64,000 nucleotides of DNA from Echinometra lucunter (lineage: Eukaryota > Echinodermata > Echinoidea > Camarodonta > Echinometridae): the NCBI GenBank assembly GCA_029962745.1, contig CM057162.1, forward strand, positions 11,316,123-11,380,122. The letters are read 5' to 3'. The notes beneath the pieces were generated by a model. It searched no databases. It saw only the letters and a program-made list of their open reading frames with translations, and was not told the origin of the DNA. Position numbers and translations under genes: made by a program. This document shows positions 22,563 to 32,978 of this stretch, in pieces. Each line of letters begins with the position of its first letter. Within the stretch, counting starts at the first letter, position 1.

Positions 22563-23228
22563 ATCTACATTTGCCACGTCTTTCGGATGGTGGTCCCATA
22601 GGTAAATCGCTCGCCTACATAATATTAAGGGCTCTGCTCGGCCCTAGGCCTAGGGATGGCGCGTATATTTTGCCGTTATTTTGACTATAAGTTGATAATT
22701 GATATTGATATTGAGGGGAAATTGATACTTGATACTAACAAGGAATGCTGATTATATATCCCTTTTTACACTCACAAAGGACCAATAATTGTGTGGCATA
22801 ATGAGCCCTATTAATGAGCTTTTATTTTTTATTTTTTCAATTCAATTCAATTCATTTCATTTCATTTATTTTTCCACTTTCAATTTTTCATATTTACAAT
22901 GATGGTACAGTACATATTCACATATTAACATACATATAAATAAACATGCACAATAAAAAAAATATTACTCAGAAAACGATTATTCAAAAAGTTTCCCTCA
23001 CTACATGCACAATCTTTCAGAAGAAAATGCAAATCCGACCTTCTGAATTCTCCAGCTACTTATGTGTCTACTTAAATTCTCTTTTATGTTACTTTGTAAT
23101 GAAAATTTCTTTCTCTTGTGTTTGTCTGTCAGCGTCGTATATCTGTATATGGGTAACCTTGACAGGCCAAAGAAATTTGCTACTCCCCCACATCAGCTTC
23201 ATCACTATTTTTTCTTTTCTTGTATAAT
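22563..23228. other. Repeat-rich spacer with TTCAA/TTCAT microsatellite
   Basis: A simple repeat of TTCAA and TTCAT units lies near 22838-22872, followed by an AT-rich tract resembling a retroelement 3' end. No gene is seen. Confidence 0.4.
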
Positions 23229-23627
23229 CCACTGGCGTAAATCCCGGGGGGATGGGGGGGATATATCCCCCCCACTTTTTGGAGAGGGGGGGATGGCGTG
23301 TACAAATATCCCCCCCCCCCCCACTTTTTAAGAAAGAAAATATATTTTAATTAATCCGTTAGTAAAATCTTTGAATATCTGTCATAAACAACCATCATAT
23401 TTTAGAATTTCTATTTCAAAATGCGATTGAAAACCAAAAAAGTGGTTATTTTTGGCTCGCTCGCTTCGCTCGCTCGCAAAATAAATATTAAAATGTGTGT
23501 AGGGGGGTCTGTGGGGGTCAGTGAGGGTGTGTGCTTATACTTAAGTGTGAGATCGACAGAAAAAAAATCGTCAAAAAAGTCAATCATCCCCCCCCCCCCA
23601 CTCCTCAGAGTGGATTTACGCCGGTGG
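23229..23627. mobile_element. MITE with CCACTGGCGTAAATCC ends
   Basis: The left end CCACTGGCGTAAATCC and right end GGATTTACGCCGGTGG are inverted copies. The flanks repeat TATAAT on both sides, a six-base target-site duplication. The inside contains long G and C runs and a GCTCGCTTCGCTCGCTCGC tract, with no coding frame. Confidence 0.85.
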
Positions 23628-25355
23628 TATAATCACTCATGTTTTATGTATTTCATTGCCCATATTTTTTTTTTACTGTATTTATCTACTAGTACTTAAT
23701 TAGTATTGTTCGTTTGTTGGTTTAAAATTCATTTCTGCGTTGAACATGTTCAACAAAACACAACATAATCAATTATAACAGAGATGTTATACATATACAT
23801 TTTAGACACATGAATCATTTAAAATTTACTTAATATAAAAAAGTATATGGAAAATTATTATTCTACAGAATATCAGAACACAGGAGACCGTCGTCATGAG
23901 CGACCTAGCTGCTTGATGTTGACGACGGCCCGTGGACGGCCTCAAGGTCGTCATTTCATTTCATTTCATTTCATTTCATTATATTGTGAAATATTAACGG
24001 CCAATGACCAATAGCCTCTTTCCGCTATGAGAACGGAAGTTGCCGATAAAATGTGCATTAATCACTCGAATCATGAGAAATGAGTAAAAAATTATACACT
24101 AGGACCGGTTCTCAGTATTAAAAATTCTTGTTTTTATTCGCTGGCTCGCTGCGCTCACTCATAACAAGATGGTTTCGGCCACCAAGCAGTCTTTCACTTA
24201 GCGAGATGCACGAACAGGTTCTGCACACGAATATCAAAGTATTTGGACAGCGAGGCATATGCCTAGCCTATATAGCCTATACGTCGTGTCCGAGATGTAC
24301 ATTAGTGTATTTTGGTGACGATTGTCCCTCACTCGTTTCGCTTGCTCGTATAGAAACAGAACGGTTTTAGACGGCAAGCAATAACTAAGGTGCCCAATAT
24401 TCAACAGATAGGTGATTGAATATATTATTTAGAGATCTATATGCATTTAGAGATCTGTGCATTTCAATAAATGAATAATAACTATAATTATGTCTGTATA
24501 AAGTTTTGGATATTTTGGTCAGTGAAATGCACTGACAAAATACATTGTATGTCAGTAATTTTCCTTTACTTTCCAAATATAATGCGTCTTTGTCCAATTT
24601 CATGTGTGGAAAAAAGATACTCATTACCTGTATGCAATTATATTTGTAATTTTGTTAATGTATTTCTGTTATTTATTTTGTATTTATGTTGATTGTTTTG
24701 TAAAATGATCCTATCAGCTTGCTGCTGATCAGTATCTAAAACAATCTAAATCTAAAAAAAAAAAAAAACTAAAAACTAAAATTTGATGACGAAATAACAC
24801 TTCTACCACGAAAAAGAGTTTATTTTTTCCTGGCTCGCTGTGCTCGCTAGTATTAGATACAGAATAATTTGAGAAAGCAAACGAATTCGGCAAGCGAGGT
24901 GACCAAATATCATGAATATCATACATTCTAAAAGGACTGGTAAAAAAAGCCACCTACCAATCCAGTTTGGTCAACACCATATTATTGTCAACCAATATGT
25001 TGGTCAAACTGTACCAGTTCCATTGGTTATCCATTTGAAATAGTGGAGAATATTGGTTATATAATAACCAATATATTGGTCACGCAAACCAATAAATATT
25101 CATATCCGACCATCATGAATATTCATGACCGAACATAAGACAACCAAAATTTTCGAAAATTTATAAATATCGTTTGATATTTTGTATTTATGCAACAGAA
25201 ACAATTTAAACTGTGTAATGCAAAATGTATTTGCATTAATAGTGTTCTATATAATTCGTATTTATGAGGAGGCATTTTAAAATCTAAATTAGAAAATTGT
25301 AATCTATACCGTTTTTAAAAAGTACTCCAATTATAGTCCCTATAATGAAGTATAC
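23628..25355. other. Spacer with a LINE 3' fragment and CCAAT-rich tract
   Basis: Holds the 3' fragment at 23716-23950, a TTTCA microsatellite (23955-23980), GCTCGCTGCGCTCACTC tracts (24140-24160, 24832-24850) and a run of ACCAATA/ATTGGT motifs (24955-25095). No protein-coding gene is recognised. Confidence 0.45.
23716..23950 (-). mobile_element. LINE 3' end fragment, copy 1
   Basis: Nearly the same as 30718-30940: both carry TTTCTGCG followed by TTGAACATGTTCAAC or a one-base variant, an AT-rich middle and a stem-loop GACCGTCGTCA / TGACGACGG. This copy lacks any reverse transcriptase text and has two short insertions in the stem-loop area. Confidence 0.75.
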
Positions 25356-26348
25356 AGTTTGTCCCAGAAAAAAACCGAAACCGAGATGTATCGATGTTTA
25401 TTCATATCTTAATCACAAATATGATTAATAACTAATACATATTCGTAAAGCTTAGACCCTCTTCTTTTATCAGATACCACTCATACGATACATACTTCAC
25501 GCATGAGTGAATTAGAACAATAGGAAGAAGGGCTACTTTGCACAACCATACCTCAAATTCAAAGGGACAGGAAAATATTTCCGTTACTTTGATATGAAAA
25601 TAATATCTCTGAATATTTCATTTTTTGCGCTTTAATATGACTCCTCAATGGATGAAAAAAAATGATAGTAAGCGAAGGGCCAAAGTCAAATATCTAGCTT
25701 AGTTTTTGAGTTCGTTCCACCATCTGTACAAACTAAGTAGACCATGCTCATTTTCAAGCTTAAAGCATAACACACAATATTCAAGAGGTCTACCTCAAAA
25801 AATTTGTAGCGAAAGCTTCCAAATCCAAGATGGCATCCAAAATGGCCGCCATTTTGACAGAATTTTAGTTTTTCAAGATAAAATTCAATAGAAACATCCA
25901 ATTGCAACAAGATTGGTCTCATCTGAAAGAGAATTAAATTCCCAACAGTTTGATGCCATTTGTTAGTTATGTCGAAGTAATTCGGTCCAGATTTTTAGTC
26001 AAAAAGCGTGTTTTTTGACATTTTTTCCCAAAAATTGAAAATTTGCAAAATGCATGATTTAGCATAAATCAAGAAAAAAAATTAAGAATTGTCTTGAAAC
26101 CTTCCAGAAAACTTTGTTGATAATCAATGATCACCTGTGGAAAATTAGAAAGCAGTATCATTCTCCGTTCTAAAGTTATAATGTCTCAAACTTGAAAACT
26201 CATATTTCATAAATTTCTCTTCTTGCATATGCATGTGTTATATTCCCATAGACTATAATGCATTAACATGCATGTGCTCTGTACAAAAGTGCAGACGTGG
26301 ATTTTCCCTCTACAAACCAAGTAGGCCATGCTTATATTTGCGCTTTTT

Positions 26349-26830
26349 GACATGTTTGTAACTAAACTTGGATGATAGATGCCTTACACAAACTCCAGTG
26401 TTACTGGGGAGTCAAAGGTCACATATGTAGGTCAAAGGTCAAATGAGGTCAAATGTTAACATTTTCGTGCATATTTCTATTGGGGTTGATAACTTTAGAA
26501 CCATAAGTCCATTTGTAACCAAACTTGGATAGTAGATGCCTTTCAGGGACATAACTGGTATTTGAGGGTCAAAGGTCATGTATGTAGGTCAAAGGTCAAA
26601 TGGTAAAATTTTCATGCATATTCCTACTGGGGTTGGTAAGTTTAGAACCATAAGTCCATTTATAGCAAATCTTGAATGGAATACCCTTTAGGGACCTCAT
26701 TGTTATTTGGGGGTCAAAGGTCATGGGTGCAGGTCAAAGGTCGAAGGAGGTCAAATGTTAAAACTATCCTGCAATTTTCTACTGGGGTTGATAGCTTTGG
26801 AACTATGACTCCATTTGTAACCTAACTTAG
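26349..26830. repeat. About three 155-bp units carrying DR1 half-site pairs
   Basis: Units begin TTTGTAAC-x-AAACTTGGAT at 26349, 26512, 26658 (diverged) and 26813 (partial). Each full unit has pairs of direct AGGTCA-type half-sites spaced by one base: AGGTCAAAGGTCA at 26429 and 26586, GGGTCAAAGGTCA at 26566 and 26711, and AGGTCAAAGGTCG at 26731. Confidence 0.8.
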
Positions 26831-27033
26831 ATTGTTGATACTTGACCAGTTGGAGCCATGATGAAGTGCAATTTTCAAAACAGAGATGCGGGAAACGTGG
26901 CCCAGAAAGAACGGAAAACCTGTGATCCTTAATTTCAGCGAGATTAATAGCATAATGTGATAATTTTTCATTTGGTGCGAAAGAGAATTTTCTTTGAAAA
27001 TGACAGTGATATTCCCTGGACTTATTTTAGACG

Positions 27034-28972
27034 TCTGGTATTGAATAAAAACATGATTGGACATATGTAACTTTCAATTTCAATCACATTTCAATGTAAA
27101 AAGTATGTTATAGAGACTTTGTGACAGAAAAAATCCATGCATTTGCTCTATATTAGATGTAAAGGTAAAAATTTATGACCTTTTGACCTCTGGTGACCTT
27201 TTCACCATAAAGATATTTGCATAAAATGTACGACAAACTTGTAGAAGTCAATTATGCCAGCGTTTTAATGCGTGATATAATATGTATTTCTGAAGAATTG
27301 CAAAGTTAGAGCAGTTACAAACTATCAATACTCCTTATTTTCTCCAACCAGCTGTAAAATTGGGCGTAGTCATGGGGGTATCTTCCATCCCAGTTTTTTC
27401 ACTGGCAACATTAACTTTCTGGTATTCAATAAAAACATGATTGGACATATGTAACTTTCAATTTCAATCACATTTCAATGAAAAAAGTCTGTAATAGAGT
27501 CTTTGGGAGAGAAAAAAATCCATGCATTTGCTCTATATTAGATGTAAAGGTCAAAATTTGTGACCTTTTGACCTCTAGTGACCTTTTCACCATAAAGATA
27601 TTTGCATAGAATGTACCACAAACTTGTAGAACTCAATTATGCCAACGTTTTAATGCGTCATATAATATGTATTTCTGAAGAATCGCAAAGTTAGAGCAGC
27701 TACAAACTATCAATACCCCTTATTTTCTACAACCAGCTGTAAAATTGGGCGTGGTCATGGGGGTATCTTCCATCCCAGTTTCTTTACTGGCAACATTAAC
27801 TGTCTGGTATTGAATAAAAACATGATTGGACATATGTAACCTTCAATTTCAATCACATTTCAATGAAAAAAAGTCTGTTATAGAGACTTTGTGACAGAAA
27901 AAATCCATGCATTTGCTCTATATTAGATGTAAAGGTCAAAATTTGTGACCTTTTGACCTCTGGTGACCTTTTCACCATAAATATATTTGCATAAAATGTA
28001 CGACAAACTTGTAGAACTCAAATATGCCAACGTTTTAATGCGTCATATAATATGTATTTCTGAAGAATTGCAAAGTTAGAGCAGTTACAAACTATCAATA
28101 CCCCTTATTTTCTACAACCAGCTGTAAAATTGGGCGTGGTCATGGGGGTATCTTCCATCCCAGTTTCTTCACTGGCAACATTTACTGTCTGGTATTCAAT
28201 AAAAACATGATTGGACATATGTAACTTTCAATTTCAATCACATTTCAATGAAAAAAAAAGTCTGTAATAGAGACTGTGTGACAGAAAAAATCCATGCATT
28301 TGCTCTATATTAGATGTAAAGGTCAAAATTTGTGACCTTTTGACCTCTGGTGACCTTTTCATCATAAAGATATTTGCATAAAATGTACGACAAACTTGTA
28401 GAAGTCAATTATGCCAACGTTTTAATGCGTGATATAACATATATTTCTGAAGAATTGCAAAGTTAGAGCAGTTACAAACTATCAATAGCCCTAATATTCC
28501 ACAACTAGCTGTAAAAGTGGGCATGGTCATGTGGGTATCTTCCATCCCAGTTTTTTCACTGGCAACATTAACTTTCTGATATTGAATATTGAATATGATT
28601 GGACATATGTAACCTTCAATTTCAGTCACATTTCAATGAAAAAAATATGTTATATGGTCTTTGTGATAAAAAAATCCCTGCATTTGCTCTATATTAGAGA
28701 TATAAAGGTCAAAATTTTTTACCTTTTGACCTCTAGTGACCTTTTCACCATAAAATTTTGCATAAAACGCAGCACAAACTTGTAGAACTTAATTAGGCCG
28801 ACATTTTAAGGGGTCATAAAACTTATACATGTGAAGAATCGCAAAGTTAGAGCAGTTACAAACTATCAATACCCCTAATTTTCTACAATCATCTGTAAAA
28901 GTGGGCGTGGTCAATAAGTCCATGGGGGGTATCTTCCATCCCAGTTTTTTTTGCTGGCAACATCAATTTTCT
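27034..28972. repeat. Tandem array of five 385-bp units
   Basis: Units start at TCTGGTATT around 27034, 27418, 27803, 28188 and 28575, with spacings of 384, 385, 385 and 387. They are highly similar; the last is the most diverged. On the minus strand each unit contains AGGTCA, four bases, AGGTCA, two bases, AGGTCA (the last half-site is mutated in unit 5). No open frame spans a unit. Confidence 0.92.
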
Positions 28973-29708
28973 GAATTGTTAGACCCAGGGCTACGTGAAA
29001 ATAACCATTTCCGTAAGTCACACCGGGGGTGCACTATGACCCCCACGTACTAGCCCATGGCCTAACTTCGTTTGTAGAGCGAAAATCCATGTCTGCACTT
29101 TTGTACAGGGCACATGCATGTTAATGCATACAGTCTATGGGAATATAACACATGCATATGCAAGAAGAGAAATTTATGAAATATGAGTTTTCAAGTTTGA
29201 GACATTATAACTTTAGAACTGAGAATGGTATTGCTTTCTAATTTTCCACAGATGATTATTGAATATCAACAAAGTTTTCTGGAAGGTTTCAAGATAATTC
29301 TTAGATTTTCCCTTGATTTATGCTAAATCATGCATTTTGCAAATTTTCAATTTTTGGGAAAAAATGTCAAAAAACACAATTTTTGCCTAAAAATCTGGAC
29401 GGAATTACTTCGACATTACTCACAAAAGGCATCAAACTGTAGGGAATTTAATTCTCTTTCAGATGAGACCAATTTTGCTGCAATTGGATGTTTTTATCAA
29501 TTTTTTATCTTGAAAAATTCCAATTCTGTCAAAATGGCGGTCATTTTGGACGCCATCTTGGATTTGGAAGCTTTCGCTACAAATTTTTTGAGGTAGACCT
29601 CTTGAATATTGTGTATTATGCTTTAAGCTTGAAAATGAGCATGGTCTACTTAGTTTGTACAGATGGTGGAACGAAACCTCCCTTTTCTGCTTTTGGCCCT
29701 CCGCTTAT

Positions 29709-30639
29709 AGCAACTGATTAATAATAAAATATACATCATTAGCATAATACACCTTTAGTTAACAACAGATTGATCAACTTGTGTTTCTAGTAAGAAAATA
29801 GGGACTTCTGAGCCCGAGAGCCTTCAGCAAGTTGTTGATGTTGCTGTCTGTCTAGCAGTGTCATGACGTCTGGTTCAATTTATGACTAGCTTTTATGGAA
29901 AGAAATTAATTCTTTAAGCGTTGACAGCTATGCAGTGGTGTTTGACTAAATGAATTTATTAGATGAACAAACGACCATAACATCAACACACACGCATACA
30001 GAGGGAGCGAGAGGAAGTGCGAGGGGGTGAAATAGAGTTAATGGCTTGGAGTTCCGAGTGGGGTTAAGGACGGGGTGGGGATGAGGAGGAGGGTGGGGGG
30101 GGGGGATGGGTTTAAACATGCATTCTATCGATTATGCAGTCTTGTTTCACTATATCTATCCATCAGATGAACAAACGACCATATTAACACAATACACACA
30201 CCATCACACCCACACACATACAAGGGAGGGAGATGGAGCTTGTGGGATTGGAGTTTGGGTTCCGGGAGGGATTGGGGATTGGGGTGGGGTGGGGTGGTGA
30301 TGGGCAATGAGGATGAGGAGGGTGGGACAGGAGGAGTCTCTACACGAAAGCTTTTAGATCACGCGTGATCATCTCCGCATCCATTCACGCGAATAATTGG
30401 TACGAACAATAATTGGTGAGAAGTTAAGAAACAAATGATTTTAAAAATCAAGGAAATGCAATCAATATTTCAATTTAAGTTCTCTCTGTTATCTCTGTCA
30501 TCCCTGGTACATTTTTCCCGATTGAGATGTCAAACTAAAGGACAGAACATGACTTTCCAGAATGTGATTATCTCTTTGAAATTCAAACATCATTGGCCAA
30601 ACGAATTTTGATTACCTAACTTCACACTGTCTTTATTCA
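29709..30639. other. Spacer with G-rich and CA-type simple sequence
   Basis: Two related stretches (around 29960-30115 and 30155-30310) share GAACAAACGACCATA and ACACACAC followed by G-rich, GGAGGGTGGGG-type DNA, so they look like an old direct duplication. No gene is seen. Confidence 0.5.
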
Positions 30640-30717
30640 CTCATTCGTGAAAATATATCATAAATTTGAGTGACATCGCATAGAAGAAGAGGGTCTAAGC
30701 TTTACAAATATAATTAT

Positions 30718-31440
30718 TTGTTTGCTTGAAATTTATTTCTGCGTTCAACATGTTCAACACAATACAACATAATCAATTATTACATAGATTTATATACATA
30801 TACATTTTAGACACACGTATCATTTACAATCTCTTTCTGAATATAAAAAGTATATGAAAAATATTATTTAACTTAATTTCAGAACGCAGGAGACCGTCGT
30901 CATGAGCGACCTGCTTGATGTTGACGACGGCCTCAAGGTAAAAAAAGCGACATGTAAAACTTACACATTTTTAACAAGAGGTCATGAGGGTGCAGTGCAA
31001 GTGCAAGTGCAGTGCAAGTGCATTAGAGGAGGAGGGGTCAAAATTCATCTAAGATTGAAATAGATGAATAATATAAAAATAGGTACACAAGTATAGTCAA
31101 TGTGGCGGATTTGAATACAATGATATTAGGTTGCGCTTCATAGTGGCTTTAAAGGAATAAAGTGAGGAACACATTTTTGTAGTTGCGGGTAAATTGTTCC
31201 ATAGGTCAGGGCCATGGTGTCTAATTGATTTATGAGTTATTAATAACTTTGGGTTTGTTAGGTGAAAATTTCCAGAAATACGGGTAGGGTATGTGTGAAT
31301 TGTACTGTTTAGATTAAATAAATTTTGAAATGAGGAGGGAAGTTGGTTGTTTTTGTATTTGAACATAAAAACTGCAACTTGCATGACATTCAAATCAGAA
31401 ACCTTCAATGTTTTGAGCTTAAAGAATAGTGGTGCCACTT
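30718..31440 (-). mobile_element. 5'-truncated LINE with reverse transcriptase C-terminus
   Basis: The minus-strand frame 31097-31438 encodes about 113 residues, with FKLKTLKVSDLNVMQVAVFM, LPSSFQNLFNLNS, YPTR and HHGPDLWNNLP. This is the typical end of non-LTR retrotransposon ORF2 proteins (LxxxDxxxLQ, LPSSF, GPxLWNxLP). The catalytic reverse transcriptase part is absent. About 370 bp of 3' UTR follow, with the stem-loop shared with 23716-23950. It is inserted in the right arm of the outer element. It is a dead fragment. Confidence 0.8.
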
Positions 31441-31656
31441 ATCAATCCACTTATCAATCATACTGTGATTTAAGATATGATTAAACATCGATAAATCTCG
31501 GTTTCCTTTATTCTGGGACACACTGCAGTATATTACAGCCCATTATCATAGGTAGAGGATGTAGAATGATTAGGAATAGGTTAGTGTATAGGATTAGGAT
31601 AGGTCATTAGAGGTTGCTGCGTGATTGCAGCTCTCTGGGCGATGCAATGGATACGA

Positions 31657-32017
31657 AAATTCCTCCGGTGGGGGGGGGGGGGTACTTCCATAATACGCTA
31701 TACGGGGATGTGCCGCCCAAACGAGTCTCTTTTTTCACAAGAAATCCCTAAACATGGGTCCCGTTTTCTAAAAAATAAAAATTAAAAAAAAAATATCCCT
31801 AAACATGGGTTCACATTTTCAACAAAATCCCTAAACATGGATGGCTTATTTTGTAGCTCGTATGCGTAGAAAAGGGTCCAGTTTTACGACAAATCCCCTA
31901 AACATGGGTACCCTTTCTCTTAAAATTTGCCCTTTAAGATGGGTTAGAGGTTGAAGGTCCGGGCCTCACACCCCCGTCAAAAAAATCCGAGTACCCCCCC
32001 CCCCCCGGGAAATTCCT
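31657..32017. mobile_element. MITE with GGAATTTCC-type ends and AAACATGGGT repeats
   Basis: Inverted ends AAATTCCTCCGGTGGGG and CCCCGGGAAATTCC enclose four or five copies of AATCCCTAAACATGG-x. The motif TATACGGGGATGTGCCGCC near 31697 is, from memory, seen in dispersed repeats of other marine invertebrates. Confidence 0.6.
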
Positions 32018-32069
32018 GTGATATGCAGATATCCTTTTTTTTTTTTTTAAACGAACTATAAAACATACT

Positions 32070-32345
32070 GTCATAACCAATGCATTTTGGTTACTCTGTT
32101 GGTGCTATATAAACCAAATTCGCGACCAAACATAATTGGTTGTATGCTGACCAAGAAAAATTGGTTAAGAAATGATCACAACCACTGTATGACCTTGAGA
32201 TTGGTTAGAATTATGGCCAATATTATTGGGTGAAAAAAGACAACCAATCTTGGATTAGTTGTTCTTGCCAATGTCGGTCGGACACAACGTATTCATTAAT
32301 AATTTTGGTTGGAAATGACCCATATTTTGGTCATTCTGACCAATC
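32070..32345. repeat. CCAAT/ATTGG-rich tract
   Basis: About a dozen ACCAAT, AACCAAT or ATTGGTT words in both orientations lie in 275 bp, resembling a similar tract at 24955-25095. It is probably a MITE-type repeat rather than a promoter; no unique gene starts beside it. Confidence 0.45.
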
Positions 32346-32875
32346 CTCTTTTTTTTAGAGTGCACTATCGGCCGAAGGTGTATTTTGGTGACGAATTATC
32401 ACTTCTACCATGAAATCAGTATTTTTATAGCTAAAACTATGATTTTTTCTCATTTCTGCTGTGTGGAAAATTGTGAGTATATGACATTATCAATTCACTG
32501 ATTGAATATTCATATTGACTGTTCAAGAACTGTTTGCGAAAAAATAACAAATTAAAAAATTCATAACTTCCTTATTTTGCATACAATTTTCATCAAATTT
32601 CCACTACTAGTACGTGTATTCTATTTGTTTTATTCTTTTTATTGAAATGAACCTCCTCTTGCTGTGGATTTGGCCATTATTGACTCAAATGTAATTCTCA
32701 TTTACGCCCTCTTTTTGAATTCCTGGATCCGTCCCTATCATATATCACTATTACAAAGTAAAGACATATTCAAATAAATTAGGCGATATTGAATCTTGAT
32801 TCTCTGCGTTGTGCAAAATCTGGGGAAGCTAGCTCGATATGCGATGAAAGAGGGCGTACCACAGACTAGACCTAG
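32346..32875. other. Intergenic AT-rich DNA
   Basis: Nothing recognised on either strand. Confidence 0.4.
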
Positions 32876-32978
32876 CCCTGGCAACCGGATCAACAATATG
32901 GCAGCTCTGTCTGAAAAAGCTGCGGGAAAATAATTGAATGTTTTGATTTATCGAGCTAATTTAGTTTGCAGTATGGTG
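32876..32978 (+). promoter_or_regulatory. Possible dynein promoter edge and non-coding first exon
   Basis: The stretch has a GGCAAC half-site (half of an RFX-type X-box, used by ciliary genes), then AATATGGCAGC, and ends at GTATGGTG followed by a strong GTAAGT donor at 32979. The first dynein coding exon starts at an acceptor (TTTCTTACCAG, about 35398), so a 5' UTR exon is needed and this is a candidate. A short upstream frame of 11 codons lies inside. This is inference only. Confidence 0.3.

Larger units (their letters stand above)
25678..29708. mobile_element. 4.0 kb element with 653-bp terminal inverted arms
   Basis: Arms 25678-26330 and 29056-29708 are inverted copies along their full, equal length: AGCGAAGGGCCAAAG at the left against CTTTTGGCCCTCCGCTT at the right, and ending inward at GGCCATG / CATGGCC. 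The interior holds two tandem arrays (26349-26830 and 27034-28972) and no transposase-like open frame, so the element is non-autonomous. Open frames in the arms are short and mirror one another; they are not treated as genes. Confidence 0.85.
25356..31526. mobile_element. Outer inverted-repeat element enclosing nested insertions
   Basis: The left text at 25362-25500 (GTCCCAGAAAAAAACCGAAA, later AAAGCTTAGACCCTCTTCTT) occurs in reverse at 31456-31515 and 30640-30717. The right arm is split by a LINE fragment (30718-31440). The inside also holds the 4.0 kb inverted-arm element at 25678-29708. The nesting order inferred is outer element first, then the inner element and the LINE. The outer boundaries are approximate. 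Confidence 0.55.

Noticed and set aside
27034..28972. CRISPR-like array
   Set aside because: Units are 385 bp, adjacent, without unique spacers, and the DNA is animal nuclear. It is a tandem array inside a mobile element.
29330..29721. Small genes in the inverted arms (also 25686-25922)
   Set aside because: The frames mirror each other between arms, are short, and carry no recognisable domain.
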